Shown here piece after piece: positions 33,175 through 44,820 of a stretch of 64,000 bases of DNA. This stretch comes from Isoetes taiwanensis (lineage: Eukaryota > Streptophyta > Lycopodiopsida > Isoetales > Isoetaceae). Location: NCBI GenBank assembly GCA_021234155.1, contig JAJEKV010000887.1, forward strand, positions 1 to 64,000, written 5' to 3'. The notes beneath the pieces are model-generated. The model searched no databases, was not told where the DNA came from, and saw only the letters and a list, made by a program, of their open reading frames with translations. How positions within the stretch are numbered: position 1 is the stretch's first letter; each line of letters opens with the position of its first letter. The translations under genes and the position numbers were made by a program.

Positions 33175-34519
33175 TTATTCCACAGAAGATGCGCTGGCCT
33201 CCCCACAAAAGCTCCCAGAGTCCAGATGGCTGGCCAGACGGATGGGAAGATAAGCCGACCCATTTGTTGGAGGTGTAAGTAGTTGTAAAACAATTGTAAA
33301 ACGGCAGCATCCCATTGCTCGTTTCTGCTATGAAATCGGATACTCTGTCCACCTCATTTGATTGGCAAATTGTTGTTTTGTAGCAGAATGAGAGAGCACG
33401 GTATATCTAGTTGATGCATCATTCTGGTGCAGAAAGCTGCAAAGTGCAAAGGCTGCCGATTTTTTCCTGAGGCACCATGTTTTGGATTAGATTTTTGAGA
33501 AGGAAGTCAATAAAAAGCTGTTTCTGTCACACCGATATTCATCTCTGACACCTTCAAGATAAGATAGAATAGGATAGGATCACTGGAGCAGACTCGGATT
33601 ATCATCGTACCAGGCTGTGTCAATGTTGGAAAAGAACTCTCCCATTTAATAACGTTTTTTGCACACAATTAGGAATCTTACCATTCCATTAGACAACATT
33701 ACATAATTAAGCATACTTCCTACACCTAGGACTTTGCCTCCTACATGAATTCCTTCCCATTTGTCCTTAGCATATCGTTATCGGTTTTTTAAGATGTCAA
33801 CCTCAAGTCATTTTGAAATTGCTCAATTATGGTAATTAACATTTTTTAGACCGGGCATTTATTCTATTGTCCATCTCTTTGTTTGTGGCTTATGTCTGTT
33901 GCTGTTTCTCTCAAAGTATTGCTAAATACAACCTTAAGATTGTTGCCTAGATTGCTCAATCAAAAGAGTCATTGTTATAGCTTTTCTAGAGCCCAGCAAT
34001 GTATTAAAATCAAAACAAATTCACAAACGCCCCAAACTTCATCGTTATTGATGCCTCTTAGGCTAGGTCTTAGGAACAATCAAGTGTATGACACTATGCC
34101 TATTGAATATCTCAAAGCTTATTCGCTCCATGTGCTACACATATGCCTTCACGCCTAAAGTGAGATAACATCCAATGCATGTTTTCTATTATATTCGCAT
34201 AGTTTAGAAAAGGTATCTTGCATGGGTGCATTCAAACCATCCCACCTAGACCAAGTTTATATCAAAATAGTATTACCCTTATTAAATGATTGAATAAGGA
34301 ACTATATTCACCATTGTTTTTTTATGCATTTATTCTTGAAAGCGTGATATTGACAGCATAATGAGGAGTTTAATGTCGACTTTAGATAGGCGTGGTTGGA
34401 ATACCGTGGTCCTTGATCACATCACTGGTAAGTGAGTATGTAGAGATATACCGTGGTCCTTGACAACATCACTAGTAAGTGAGTGTGTAGATGACAGGGG
34501 GTTGAGAAAGAGAAACGTT
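33175..34519. other. Intergenic, small tandem duplication
   Basis: No gene was recognised. ATACCGTGGTCCTTGA plus CATCACT and TAAGTGAGT recurs twice at about 34400-34490. Confidence 0.4.
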
Positions 34520-34565
34520 CGCGGCGGCCTTGGCTGCCACGATAAGTTCCTTCAAGGCCGCCGCG
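34520..34565. repeat. Perfect 13-bp GC-rich hairpin at the copy 2 breakpoint
   Basis: Arms CGCGGCGGCCTTG (34520-34532) and CAAGGCCGCCGCG (34553-34565). It ends 12 bp before the start of the second RPL18 segment at 34578. Confidence 0.85.
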
Positions 34566-34577
34566 ATAAGTTTCTTG

Positions 34578-37500
34578 TAGCAATAATTTAAGCTAACAAC
34601 GGCAAGGTTAAAATTTATTTTTAAGATAATATAACTCATGGCCCTAAACCTTTGATATGAACCCTAATATTTTAGGGTTTGAAGCAGGGTATTTTCTTTT
34701 CATCGAAGACGCCGGAGGTCGCACCCCAGCCCCGACATGGTACTTCACCTTTTCAATATCGTTGATTACAGTGTTATTTTCTCCGTCTTTACACTCTTGA
34801 AAATACTGCGCATCGATCTTGAGAAGGGCGGATGCAGAAAAAACACAGGCCGAACAGCTCCGAAGAGCAACAATGTCTACCTTAAGCTTCTGGTGAAGGT
34901 TTGTCTCTGTTCGTAATATTTTGATCTTGTACTTAGTTTGATCAAATTACGTTTTGACTCGGATTCTGTGGCTTGTGGGTTAGTGAATGTTTTTTCTTTT
35001 TTTGGTTTGTATCAGCTGTATCGCTTTTTGGTAAGAAGAACCAATAGTCCTTTCAATGCGGTTGTGCTTAAGCGTCTGTTTATGAGCAAGACAAACCGCC
35101 CTCCTGTTTCCCTTTCTCGTTTAACGAAGAATATGAAGGGTCAAGAAGATAAAATTGCAGTTGTAGTCGGAACTGTAACAGATGATCAGAGACTATATGA
35201 ACTCCCGGCTCTTAAAGTTGCTGCCCTCAAATTTACAGCGACTGCACGGGCTCGGATTCTGAAGGCTGGAGGGGAGGTGCTCACGTTTGATCAGCTTGCA
35301 CTGCGGTCACCCACTGGATCGAATACGGTAAGCGTGCACACTTAATAATATCATATCAGGTTTAGGCATTTTATTCAGATTCCCAATAAGAGCTTGGCAC
35401 AACTTAAAAATTTTCTGAGGTTTTTTAATTTGAATTTAGGCATTTTAATAGGACCTTTTATAAAGAGTTTGGCACCACTTAACTTTGTATGAGGTTTTAT
35501 GGTTTGAATTTCTTAAAGAGCTTGGTATCCTAGATAAAGCTCACTCTACTTGAACATTTTGCTTTGCATTATTCAAGCTGTAATGTAACTGTATATGCTG
35601 ACTCTGTGATGGCATTATTACCTTTTGCATTTAGCGATAATTATTTCAATTCCAATGTATATGGCATAATTCTGTTTTGCGTTTACTTATTAGATTCTGC
35701 TGAGAGGGCCAAAGAATTCTCGTGAAGCAGTGAAGCACTTTGGACCAGCACCTGGTGTGCCTCACAGCCACACTAAACCTTATGTTCGGGCAAAGGGCCG
35801 CAAGTTTGAGAAAGCACGTGGTAGAAGAAATAGCAGAGGATTTAGAGTATAGCCTGAGTATTGCTGATAGAATTTTGCCCTGGAACGTTTTTATTGAACG
35901 TTTTCATTCTATATCTGTAATAGCTATAAATCTTAAGTGTTTGGTTTCTGTAATTAGAGTTGTTCATTTGGAACTGTGTATATCTTATTATATGGAGTGC
36001 AGTATGAACGTAAATTGAGGGCATATCATTTGACCTGGCAAAAGAATAACTTGGGGGACTTTTGGAATAGCTTGAGGCAACATGATTTGCAAAATTTGGC
36101 GAGAAAGCTTTTATGCCTTTGAGTGGCCTTTCTAAAAACACCCGACTCTTACTTACCCTTACTGAATACACCAAACTTACTCGGGTGCAACTAAAAAAAC
36201 AAGGAAATGAGTCTTGAAACTTTCACATTTACAAAGCACCCGCTGCAAAAAGTCTCAAGATTCCTGCAAAACAAGAACTCGGAAAACGAAAAGGAATAGG
36301 ATATCTTACTGCTCTTGCTTTTAAAGTTCCTAAGAAAGTAAAATATCGTAAAGAAGAAACGGAAATTATTTTCTTCTAACATGCAACTAGGTGGTCTATG
36401 TGGAAATGGAGTCGCTCCAAGAAAAGCAAGTTGCTATGGCACGATAGGTTGCCCTCACTTCATTTCAAGGACAAGGATTTATAGGAAAGAGGCCACATCT
36501 AAAAGAAACAAGAAGGAAAATCTGCAGTTCTGAATTCCTGCGCTATATTTCTAAACAATCCAGAAGGGATTGATGTAAGCGCATGAGGACAAGGTGTGAT
36601 CAAAATAAAAAAAGGTGTATTCCTCAACAACTCAGAAGGGATTGGTCTAAGCGCATGAGGAAAAGCCCTGATCAAAATAAAAAAAGTGCAGGAGAGTGGA
36701 TTCTTGTTTTGAAATAAAGCCACGCTTAAAACATAAATGATCATGCTTCCTTTTTCACGGACATGTTAATGGAGCAATCGATGAAATGTAAAGAGCCGTG
36801 AATTTAAAAGAGTTCAATTACGTCGTGGGCTCAAGCAGACTATACGTGAATTAGACCACGAGATTATTAATTCGATCAGAGTTTGCATTGCAGAAACACA
36901 CTTAGACCAAGACATCATCAAAAGAGAATATAGAAAGCACTCCATATAAACAAGGCATTGCCAAGTTCATCCTGACAAAAAGAGACTATTTGAGTTTGTG
37001 AATGGTAACAAAAAGATCATCAACAAGACAGCTTCGCACTTGGCAGCTATATTAAAGCAGAAAAGATTGTGATTGTGAGTATGGTATGCACTAGACAAGT
37101 TATCAGTTTTGCATTCAACATGCAAGGGCAACCTTGCATAATATGGGCAACGATGATGATTCTATCCGGTAAGATGGTAGAAGAAGGGGCTTCTGAGGTA
37201 ACCCGAAAAATAAACTTGTAAGTGCCAGATCAAGATAATAAAATACAATAGGCAGGGCTCTTCGCAAGAATTTGGCTCTCATCCCAACACCATAAACTGC
37301 TACTATATGCAAAAAAAAAAGATCTGAAGGAGATGGATTGCAAATAGAGCCATTAACAACTTGATACAAGCTCTAACTTAATAGAAATTTGATATGTCCA
37401 AAAAGATTCATCAGAGATTAATGAAATCCCTTCAACATATCCAAAGCAAGCCCCAACAAATTGCAGTCATGCAACTTGGGCTGCGATTATCGCAACCACT

Positions 37501-39363
37501 TTACCATGGAATATTCTGAACCCCCAAAAAATAAAGGTCAGTGTGATTATGAAGAGGTGGTTATTTCTTACTAAAAAAAGAATTGGAGCATGAAAAACTT
37601 GCATTCTAAGATTGTAGGAACAACAATAAAGCATAAAATTTGCATTCTTGCCACATGTGATATATAAAAATGAAATGTACGATAAGAGATGAGTTGCAGG
37701 AGAGCAAATGGGTAAGCCGCATAATTAAAGATCTGTTTTCATCATCAAAGCTCGTCTTTTTAGTGCATAACTTCAGGTCAGATTATAATATGATATCAGC
37801 ACATGCTTCAACATTATTGGATTTTCTTATTGACATGGAACAGAGGTCGAAGAATGTTATTTTTGGAAATATAGAACATTGTCAAGACAGGTAAATACTA
37901 CACTTTGTTGTATATAGTGTTACATCTTAGATCCACTATTACGAACCAATTGAATCCACGATTGCTTACCTACTTGTCACTAGATGAGATGGTTTATGCT
38001 CATATAAACTATATTAAGGAATGCAATGACAGAATACTTCTTGCAAGTCGTCGTTGGGATCAATCTTCTATGCCCCTATTATAATGTCAAGGATAGGATC
38101 AATATTGTATGCTTGTGTTAAACTGCCTAATCCTTTGAAAATAGTGCATTTAAACTTTTTTTTTTTCATGGAGGCCGACAATCTATAATCAAGGAAAATC
38201 AAGATACATACAAGGAATCTGTGACGGGACTCAAAAACTAGAGGACGAAATAGTCCACTAACAGAATATAATCATACTCGTTGTGCCACCTTGAGGCGTT
38301 TAATAGCCTCATCACAATCATCATGTTCTGCGTCATCGAGATGATCATCAACAAACATCAAATTATCATGCCACTGAATAGTACGAGGCAGGATAGCCTC
38401 GTGAGATGACATAACAGACTTCTTCCTCGCTGCCTTCTTCCAATTGACCTGTTGCCATAACTCTTTAGCGCACACTGAAGATTAGGACTATCAGCCATAA
38501 CAACCTCCATTGAGTTGTTTGTTTCTCCAGTTATTTGCACCTATTTGTGATGTGCCTTTTTGGATGATTTTATACTCAATTCTACCTCCTAGGTATCAAA
38601 TTGATTATCGATTAAACTTCTTTTCTCTTGGTTTTGTACGCCTTCAAAATTTGGAGATGTCCAAATTGTAGATGAGCTAGCATCAAGAAAAACTGAAGAA
38701 ATTCACATTATTTAACTATGGGAACATAATACAACAACACAACATGAGCACTTTTTCATAAGTGAAAATGTTAATTTAGGGGAAATAAGCCCTGATTCTT
38801 TCTTTTATTTGCGGGTAGTTTCAAATATATTTCACAAAAGACGCCATTAGCATATTGAAAAGTTGGATGGATGCATAATTAGTGCATGCATGAATATAAC
38901 AAGGTAGATGCTTAAAGTTTCAAGTCTACATCTGTGATCAAACTGCATTGATGATTAAGTCCGTTGTGCTAGCAAGTTTGAGCACCATGGGCACAAAGAT
39001 AGGTGATGACTCAATGAGAAATAACGTGATTCTTTGACAATCATCAATAAATTAGGTTACAATTATCAACATAAAGAATAGCGGAATTTAGATATGCACG
39101 TTGGCTAGCCAGAATTGTTATACGTAGACACAATCAATGCAACTTCTAAACATTTTCATTGACCATGTGCTAACTAATACTGCAATAAAGTATGCAAAAC
39201 AAAGCATACATTGGAATTGACAGATAAATAATTTAGAGCAACCTACACCTAGTTTTCAGCTGACATATTGTCAGACAGTTGTATTCCACATCGTCTAAAG
39301 CATTATTCAAAGCGGGCAGCACATGATAGTACAGAAGAGCAAAGCCCATTACCTCTGTTCATA
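34578..39363 (+). repeat. Duplicated segment, copy 2 (carries RPL18)
   Basis: Direct repeat of 25555-30567. It ends at the same CTCTGTTCATA word, beyond which lie about 250 bp with a SINE-like sequence and then the CACTA element. Confidence 0.9.
34737..35852 (+). CDS. RPL18: 60S ribosomal protein eL18, copy 2 (intron 1 acceptor deleted)
   Basis: Same four-exon plan: ATG 34737-34739, exon 2 from 34812 to 34898, exon 3 35016-35327, exon 4 35694-35852. The 5 bases AGGGT at the intron 1/exon 2 junction are missing, removing the acceptor AG and the Gly-2 codon. The remaining 72 bases of intron 1 are a multiple of three and contain no stop, so retention would give a 24-residue hydrophobic N-terminal extension ([12 protein letters not shown]...) before IDLEKGG. 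Alternatively the AG at 34822-34823 could act as acceptor, giving an in-frame M-KGGCRK start without GIDLE. Exons 2-4 differ from copy 1 at 7 positions, all synonymous. It could still be a recent pseudogene. Confidence 0.75.
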
Positions 39364-39464
39364 ATATGATATGGATATAATCCCTGAAACCATACCATAT
39401 CCATAAAACAATTCAATGGGTTATTATAAAAAAAAAACATAGATTTAAGATAAAAAATAGTCAC

Positions 39465-39545
39465 GTTAGCTCACTTGTTAGATTGGTTAAGGTAGTCTTA
39501 TTAGGGCATTGAGTTAATTTTGGTAGAGGTTCGAACTCCCGTATT
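39465..39545 (+). other. tRNA-derived SINE-like sequence
   Basis: TTAGCTCACTTGTTAGA (A-box region, from 39466) and a perfect B box GGTTCGAACTCC (39528-39539), about 55 bp apart, with poly(A)-like runs upstream. The anticodon and acceptor stems do not pair, so this is a SINE or tRNA pseudogene. Confidence 0.55.
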
Positions 39546-39640
39546 TCATATTCTAAAACCTTAAGCGAAGCCATATAGAGGCTCGATATACTATCAAAAC
39601 CTTAGGCAAACTCGTATTTACACTACAAGAGGATGAGGGT

Positions 39641-39866
39641 TTGGCGTCAGAAAAATCGTCAGACAAATTGAATGAGACAAATTGAATGATTATGTCCTGA
39701 CGAATATCCTGACGATTAAATATTTGACTAAACGAAAACGTTAGTCAAATCGTCAGAAATTAAACGTCACATGTAGCGTCAGAAAATTCGTCAGATTTTT
39801 GCGTCAGATGTAACGTCAGCATTTTCGTCAGAAAAAACGTCAGAGCCTGCGTCAGACAAAACGTCT
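39641..39866. repeat. CACTA left subterminal repeats
   Basis: Repeated GTCAGA / TCGTCAG words, many in the form TCGTCAGA, spaced 10-25 bp apart. By analogy to EnSpm these are probably transposase binding sites. Confidence 0.8.
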
Positions 39867-42800
39867 CTCTCTTTTTTTTATTATATGGCCTGGAGGATAA
39901 GTTGAAGTACTCAATGCTCATATGTTGGAAATGTTCCCAAGCTAAAAGGCTAAGGTTATCGATCTGCACATTTTAAAGCAGTTGAAACATGTTATTGGGG
40001 TCAAAAGTTGCATACAAACCCCACATGGAATATGTCCTAACAATTAAAAATAAGGTATGCTCTATATTTCTAACTTAGGTTTTCCTAATATCATGGAGAT
40101 TGCGTTTTAGGGTTTCTAAACCTAACGTGGAGCTTATAAGCAAGAATACTTGCCGGTTGGATGCGAATCCGAAATCTATTTTTTGCACGATGGGGATGCA
40201 CGGCTCTTATCTGGCCGGGACGGGCGTATTGCATGTTCTGTTCTCATCTGGCTGGGATGGGCTTATTGCATGCTCATCTAGGCACTCCAGCCGGTTCCCA
40301 AAATTGTACTGCACAAAAGTCAAAAATAGCTCTGCCCATATATAGCATTCGTTTTCTAGATTGGGGAAGAGAGCTGCTGCGCAATCCATCCTATTTCTAT
40401 ACAAGCAAGCCAAGACACAGATCAGAATAGTAAGGCTGTTGCTTATTTGGGAGAAGGATTTTTTTAACAAAGGGAAGAACAAAATAGAGATCTATGAGGT
40501 TGCTACACTGTAGTTGCAGTTGCATGCAACACTGGTAAAAACATGGTGGTCTGCCCAAGCAAAGTGGCCTCCAGCAAGCTTCCTACAATCGATGCCTATG
40601 AGCTCAACCAACAAGTTCAGGTTTGACGGATTTATTATCTATTATGCTTAAATCATTCAAAATTTTTGAACGCAAAGTTGCATTGCATTGCTTATAGAAA
40701 ATTGCTCTTAATATGGGCCGGATCTATTTATGAACTGAGGAGATACCGTAGCTATTAATATAGACTTGTTCTTGCTTGCCCATTTACCAGGCTTTGCCAG
40801 ATCAGTGATCTGATACTTATACAGTTCACTTCTATATTTCTGGTAGCTTATGCTTCAAAACGATTTTGTCTATAGGCTTTTGATTATTCATTTAATCCTG
40901 TCAATGAGTTGTTAGATCTACGAGCTAAAAAATGTTTACATCTTGCTGAAGACACCTAATGATACTGCATTTTTCATTCATCTTCTTATGTCTGCTGGGT
41001 TAAATTGTAGTATAAAGATGGCTCAGGACCATGATCTAAGAAGAAGAGATAATTACTTAAACATAGCACTTGGTGGAAGTTTGCTGCTTAAGGGACTTCA
41101 ATCTCTATGTCTTAGTGCTGCCATGATTTAACATTGTAGTTTCTATTCACATGCAGCCTAAGTTTTTCAGATCTGTATGTTAACCCTGCTGAAGCTTTAC
41201 CTTTGTTTCAATCTCTATGTCTTAGTGCTGCCATGATTTAACACTGTAGTTTCTATTCATATGCAGCCTAAGTTTTACATATCTATATGTTAATCCTACT
41301 GAAACTTAACTTTAGTTTGTATCCTACCGAAACATTACATGTATTATGCTGGTTTTAGATCATGGCATTATTTCATACATCATTATATGCATTACTATTA
41401 CTGTTTTAGCATGTATAGCAGTATTCTTTGTTCTTTTAAGACTGGTCTGTCTCTGAATGGTATTTTTAAGGCCTAAGATGAGGAGATAATGGCTTAAACA
41501 AAGCGTATGGTGGTATATTGCTTTGCAAACGACGGCAATCACTTAGTCTTAGTGCTGCCATGAATTACCACAGTAATTTATATTCGTATGCAGCCTAGTT
41601 AAACTTAATCCTAACTTCTCTTTTTCTGCTTTAAATTACTGTGTATCAGGCAGAGTGAAGGGGATAACTCAAAAGATTCCATGACACCTGCTAGTGCTGC
41701 CATGATTACCCATTAGGCTAATTTTTGGTTGGTTTACTGCAGGTAACAGGATCTTTTGCTCTTTGCACTGATATTTCTGTTTCAACATTATGGAGCGTCT
41801 CACATATGAAGTATTTCTTCAAGGATCTGTGGAAGCTCTACTTTTCTACTCTATTTCTTGAATGTAAATTGTCTTAGTAACAAATGACTTCTACCCATTG
41901 GGTAAATTGTTTCCATATGCTTTATATTAAAGTATGAAAATGTATTGATTATTATTTCGTTTCACATGATCTATGGTACCAAATCATTGCTTAGATGTAT
42001 GTACACCAGTATAATCTAAGGCTGCTAATTGAAGGCCAAATTCTCAAAAGGGCTTTTGGTCTTAGGGTCAGGACTTGTCTTGACAAAGGTTTTTTTTTTT
42101 TTTACATTTTCGATTATAACAATTGATCCAAAAGCCTGTTTTGAGTGAAATTTGTTGCATTGGAAAGCTCTCTTATAGATCTCTGCATGGTATATGATTG
42201 AATAAATTTTGGTTAAATTATCTGGTTGAAAAGCTTAAGGTTTTGGCTGGCTTTTGTTATGGTTTATTCAGTGTAACCTCCATTTGAAAACCTCTCGGGA
42301 TTACTTACCTAGTAATTAATCTTTTGGTATTATAAACACTATGGATTAAAAGATAATAATTATGATGGTAAACTTTGAATCAACAGAAGCGTTGACCACT
42401 CATGCTAAACCTTCCTTTCCTTAAGCATTGTTTGGAAGTCACTATGTTGAAGTTCAGAAGATCCCTGGTCATGATATCTCAAAATTTAGCATCACTTTGC
42501 CTCTTTTAGTTCCATTCGCTATTCATTCTTGAACTTGCCCCCTGCTACATACCATAATCCCCTAGCCATTATTTCCATCCCTACACCCATGCCATATTTT
42601 TATCCCATGTTCACCTTTTTGTTATGAATCCACTCCTTGAATACTTTTGCATAGACTATTTTCTTATTTTCCCATGCATAACCCTTGGGACTATTTACCT
42701 TCATCATTTTTGCTTTCCACCCCACAACCCTTGTTCTGTAATTTCTCACCTTTGCCCTTTTGTCTACCATTTATTTCAACCATGTTGCTATTTTCCATGA

Positions 42801-44817
42801 TCCATCCCTGTGAATTTTTAGCTAAGTACACCATCATTCCCATTGTCTTTTTACGTTCATGATTATTCCCCTTGCCATATTATTTTTTATCTCTATGCTT
42901 TCCTTACCATTTTATACCCTTGTTGTTGCCATGCCCCCTACTTTAAATATTTCTTCATGGTCGAACCTTGCAATTGTGTCTCAAGGGCTTCCCTAGAAGT
43001 AGGTGACCTCACTCAAATTTGCCTTGCACCAAATTCTTTTCCATGGTCGAAAGTATTTCATTTTTTAAAGCTCATAATTATTGGCTTATTTTAACCCCTT
43101 CAGACCATGGTCGAAGACGTCTAAATACCTTAACAAGCGAATACAGTGAAAATACAAAGAAACTCTTTCTTTCGCCTTTTTTGTATGACTATGGCACTAA
43201 CGAAGACCTGGCTTTGAAGCTTTGAAGAATTTTTTGCGAACAAGCGTGAAGTTGGTAGGCCTATGTATAGTTTGAATGAATGGAAATTGCTAAATTTCTA
43301 TGTGGATCTCACACGTAGTATCATGTAAAAATTGAATGTACGACATTAAATATATCAATGGAGATAATTTTGGGCCTATGCTAAGTATTACGGAAAAAGG
43401 GGGTATGATGCATCACTTAGGTTTGGCTATAAAAAAAATGGTATAAAAGAAGGCACTAGGAATATATGAAGATAAGCTAGTGAAATAATGGTGAAGGATG
43501 AAACCAAATTAAGTAGATAAACTTAAACACTAGGTTTAGTTATTAGGGCATTTTATCCAAGTTGTGAAAGCCGCATATAGAAACGGCAGGTAGCCGCATA
43601 TGGAAGAGGTTCGCACAGGGCAGCATGAGTTGCAAATGGAAACCGGCTGGACTTCCTTTTGATTTCACCTCAATACTTTTCCGATTATGGTAGGATTCCT
43701 CTTAACAGTTTATTGCTCGGATTGCGGGTGCCTATGGCGGCTGCAGATAGATTTGATATGCTTGTCTGGAGCTTCAATAACCAGGTCAGTATGGTGCTTT
43801 CAATATTATCATTATCGAACGTTGGAGGCAAAATCCCTAGTGCAGACGTGATGATAGATCTTGCATTAAGACCTTTGAATTTTTTCAAGTGCTAAAATTC
43901 GAATTAGGGCTTGAAAGCCCTATTTCCAACAACCCTAGCGAGGAAGCGAGGAAGAGTGGCCGCTTTGGGAAATGCCGTGGAAGTCATGGCTATGCGGAGT
44001 CATGGCCGTGGAAATCATCGCTCTGCTCAACTGTGGATCGCCGCCTGTGATTCATATACAGGTAATTAATCTTGGCCTTTGTAGTGCCAGACTTGGGCGT
44101 TACTTTCCATTGGAGAAACCTTTGATTTTGTTTTCCTATTCTCTTCTCTGAACAATCGAGGATTTCTGGACGATGAAAATTGGGTCGGATCTGTAATGAT
44201 TCGGAGATTTCTCCGAAAGCCCATGATAAATGAAATGATTTTGCCCTTTCTCTTCTTCCTCCAATCCATCGCAGCCACGTAGGTATCTGTTGTAAGTTTT
44301 GGAGCTCTACCTCTTTAGTTTCTCGTGATTGCATTTATATTATTTCTTCGTGGTTTTTTTCGCAAGAAACCGGAAAAAGATTTAGACTCTCAAACATTTC
44401 TATAAAGAAAACATTGATGGCGGATATCCGTGGAAAGGTAGGATTTGCATATAGTATGCCAAATGATTAGGCTATCTCCTGATTTTCTTGGTTTGATGCA
44501 TCGGGGACTCGGAAAATGAAAGTGATGACGAAAGCGGATGTTTGCTATTCATAAATTTAAGAGTATTCAAAAAGAATGCGAGGATTTCCACATTCGGTCT
44601 CTTTTTGAGGAATCTTAGCATCGTTTATTATATGAGCTTTATCGGTCAAATTGAGTTTTGTCATGCTAGGTCTTGCCTCGAGCGCGCTAGATAAAAAAAG
44701 ATACACGGGAAGAAAGATCCTTTGCGCGAGAGATGCTATTAAACAAAGTTGGTAGGAGGAGAAGTTTAACAACATTTTTTAGAATTTTACTCGGGTTTGA
44801 TTAATCGCCGGATCAAT
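39867..44817. other. CACTA interior, left part: exon-like fragments, tandem repeats
   Basis: No complete gene was recognised. Exon-like stretches ending at good donors include 40544-40621 ('MVVCPSKVASSKLPTIDAYE', then AACAAGTTCAG|GT) and the start ATGGCGGATATCCGTGGAAAG|GTAGG at about 44418. A 110-bp tandem unit (ATCTCTATGTCTTAGTGCTG...) starts at 41101 and 41211, with degenerate copies near 41545 and 41690. These look like captured pieces of host genes. Confidence 0.4.
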
Positions 44818-44820
44818 TGG

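Noticed and set aside
33883-34158. 91-codon open frame at 33.9 kb
   Set aside because: No recognisable domain and no conserved second copy; left as intergenic.
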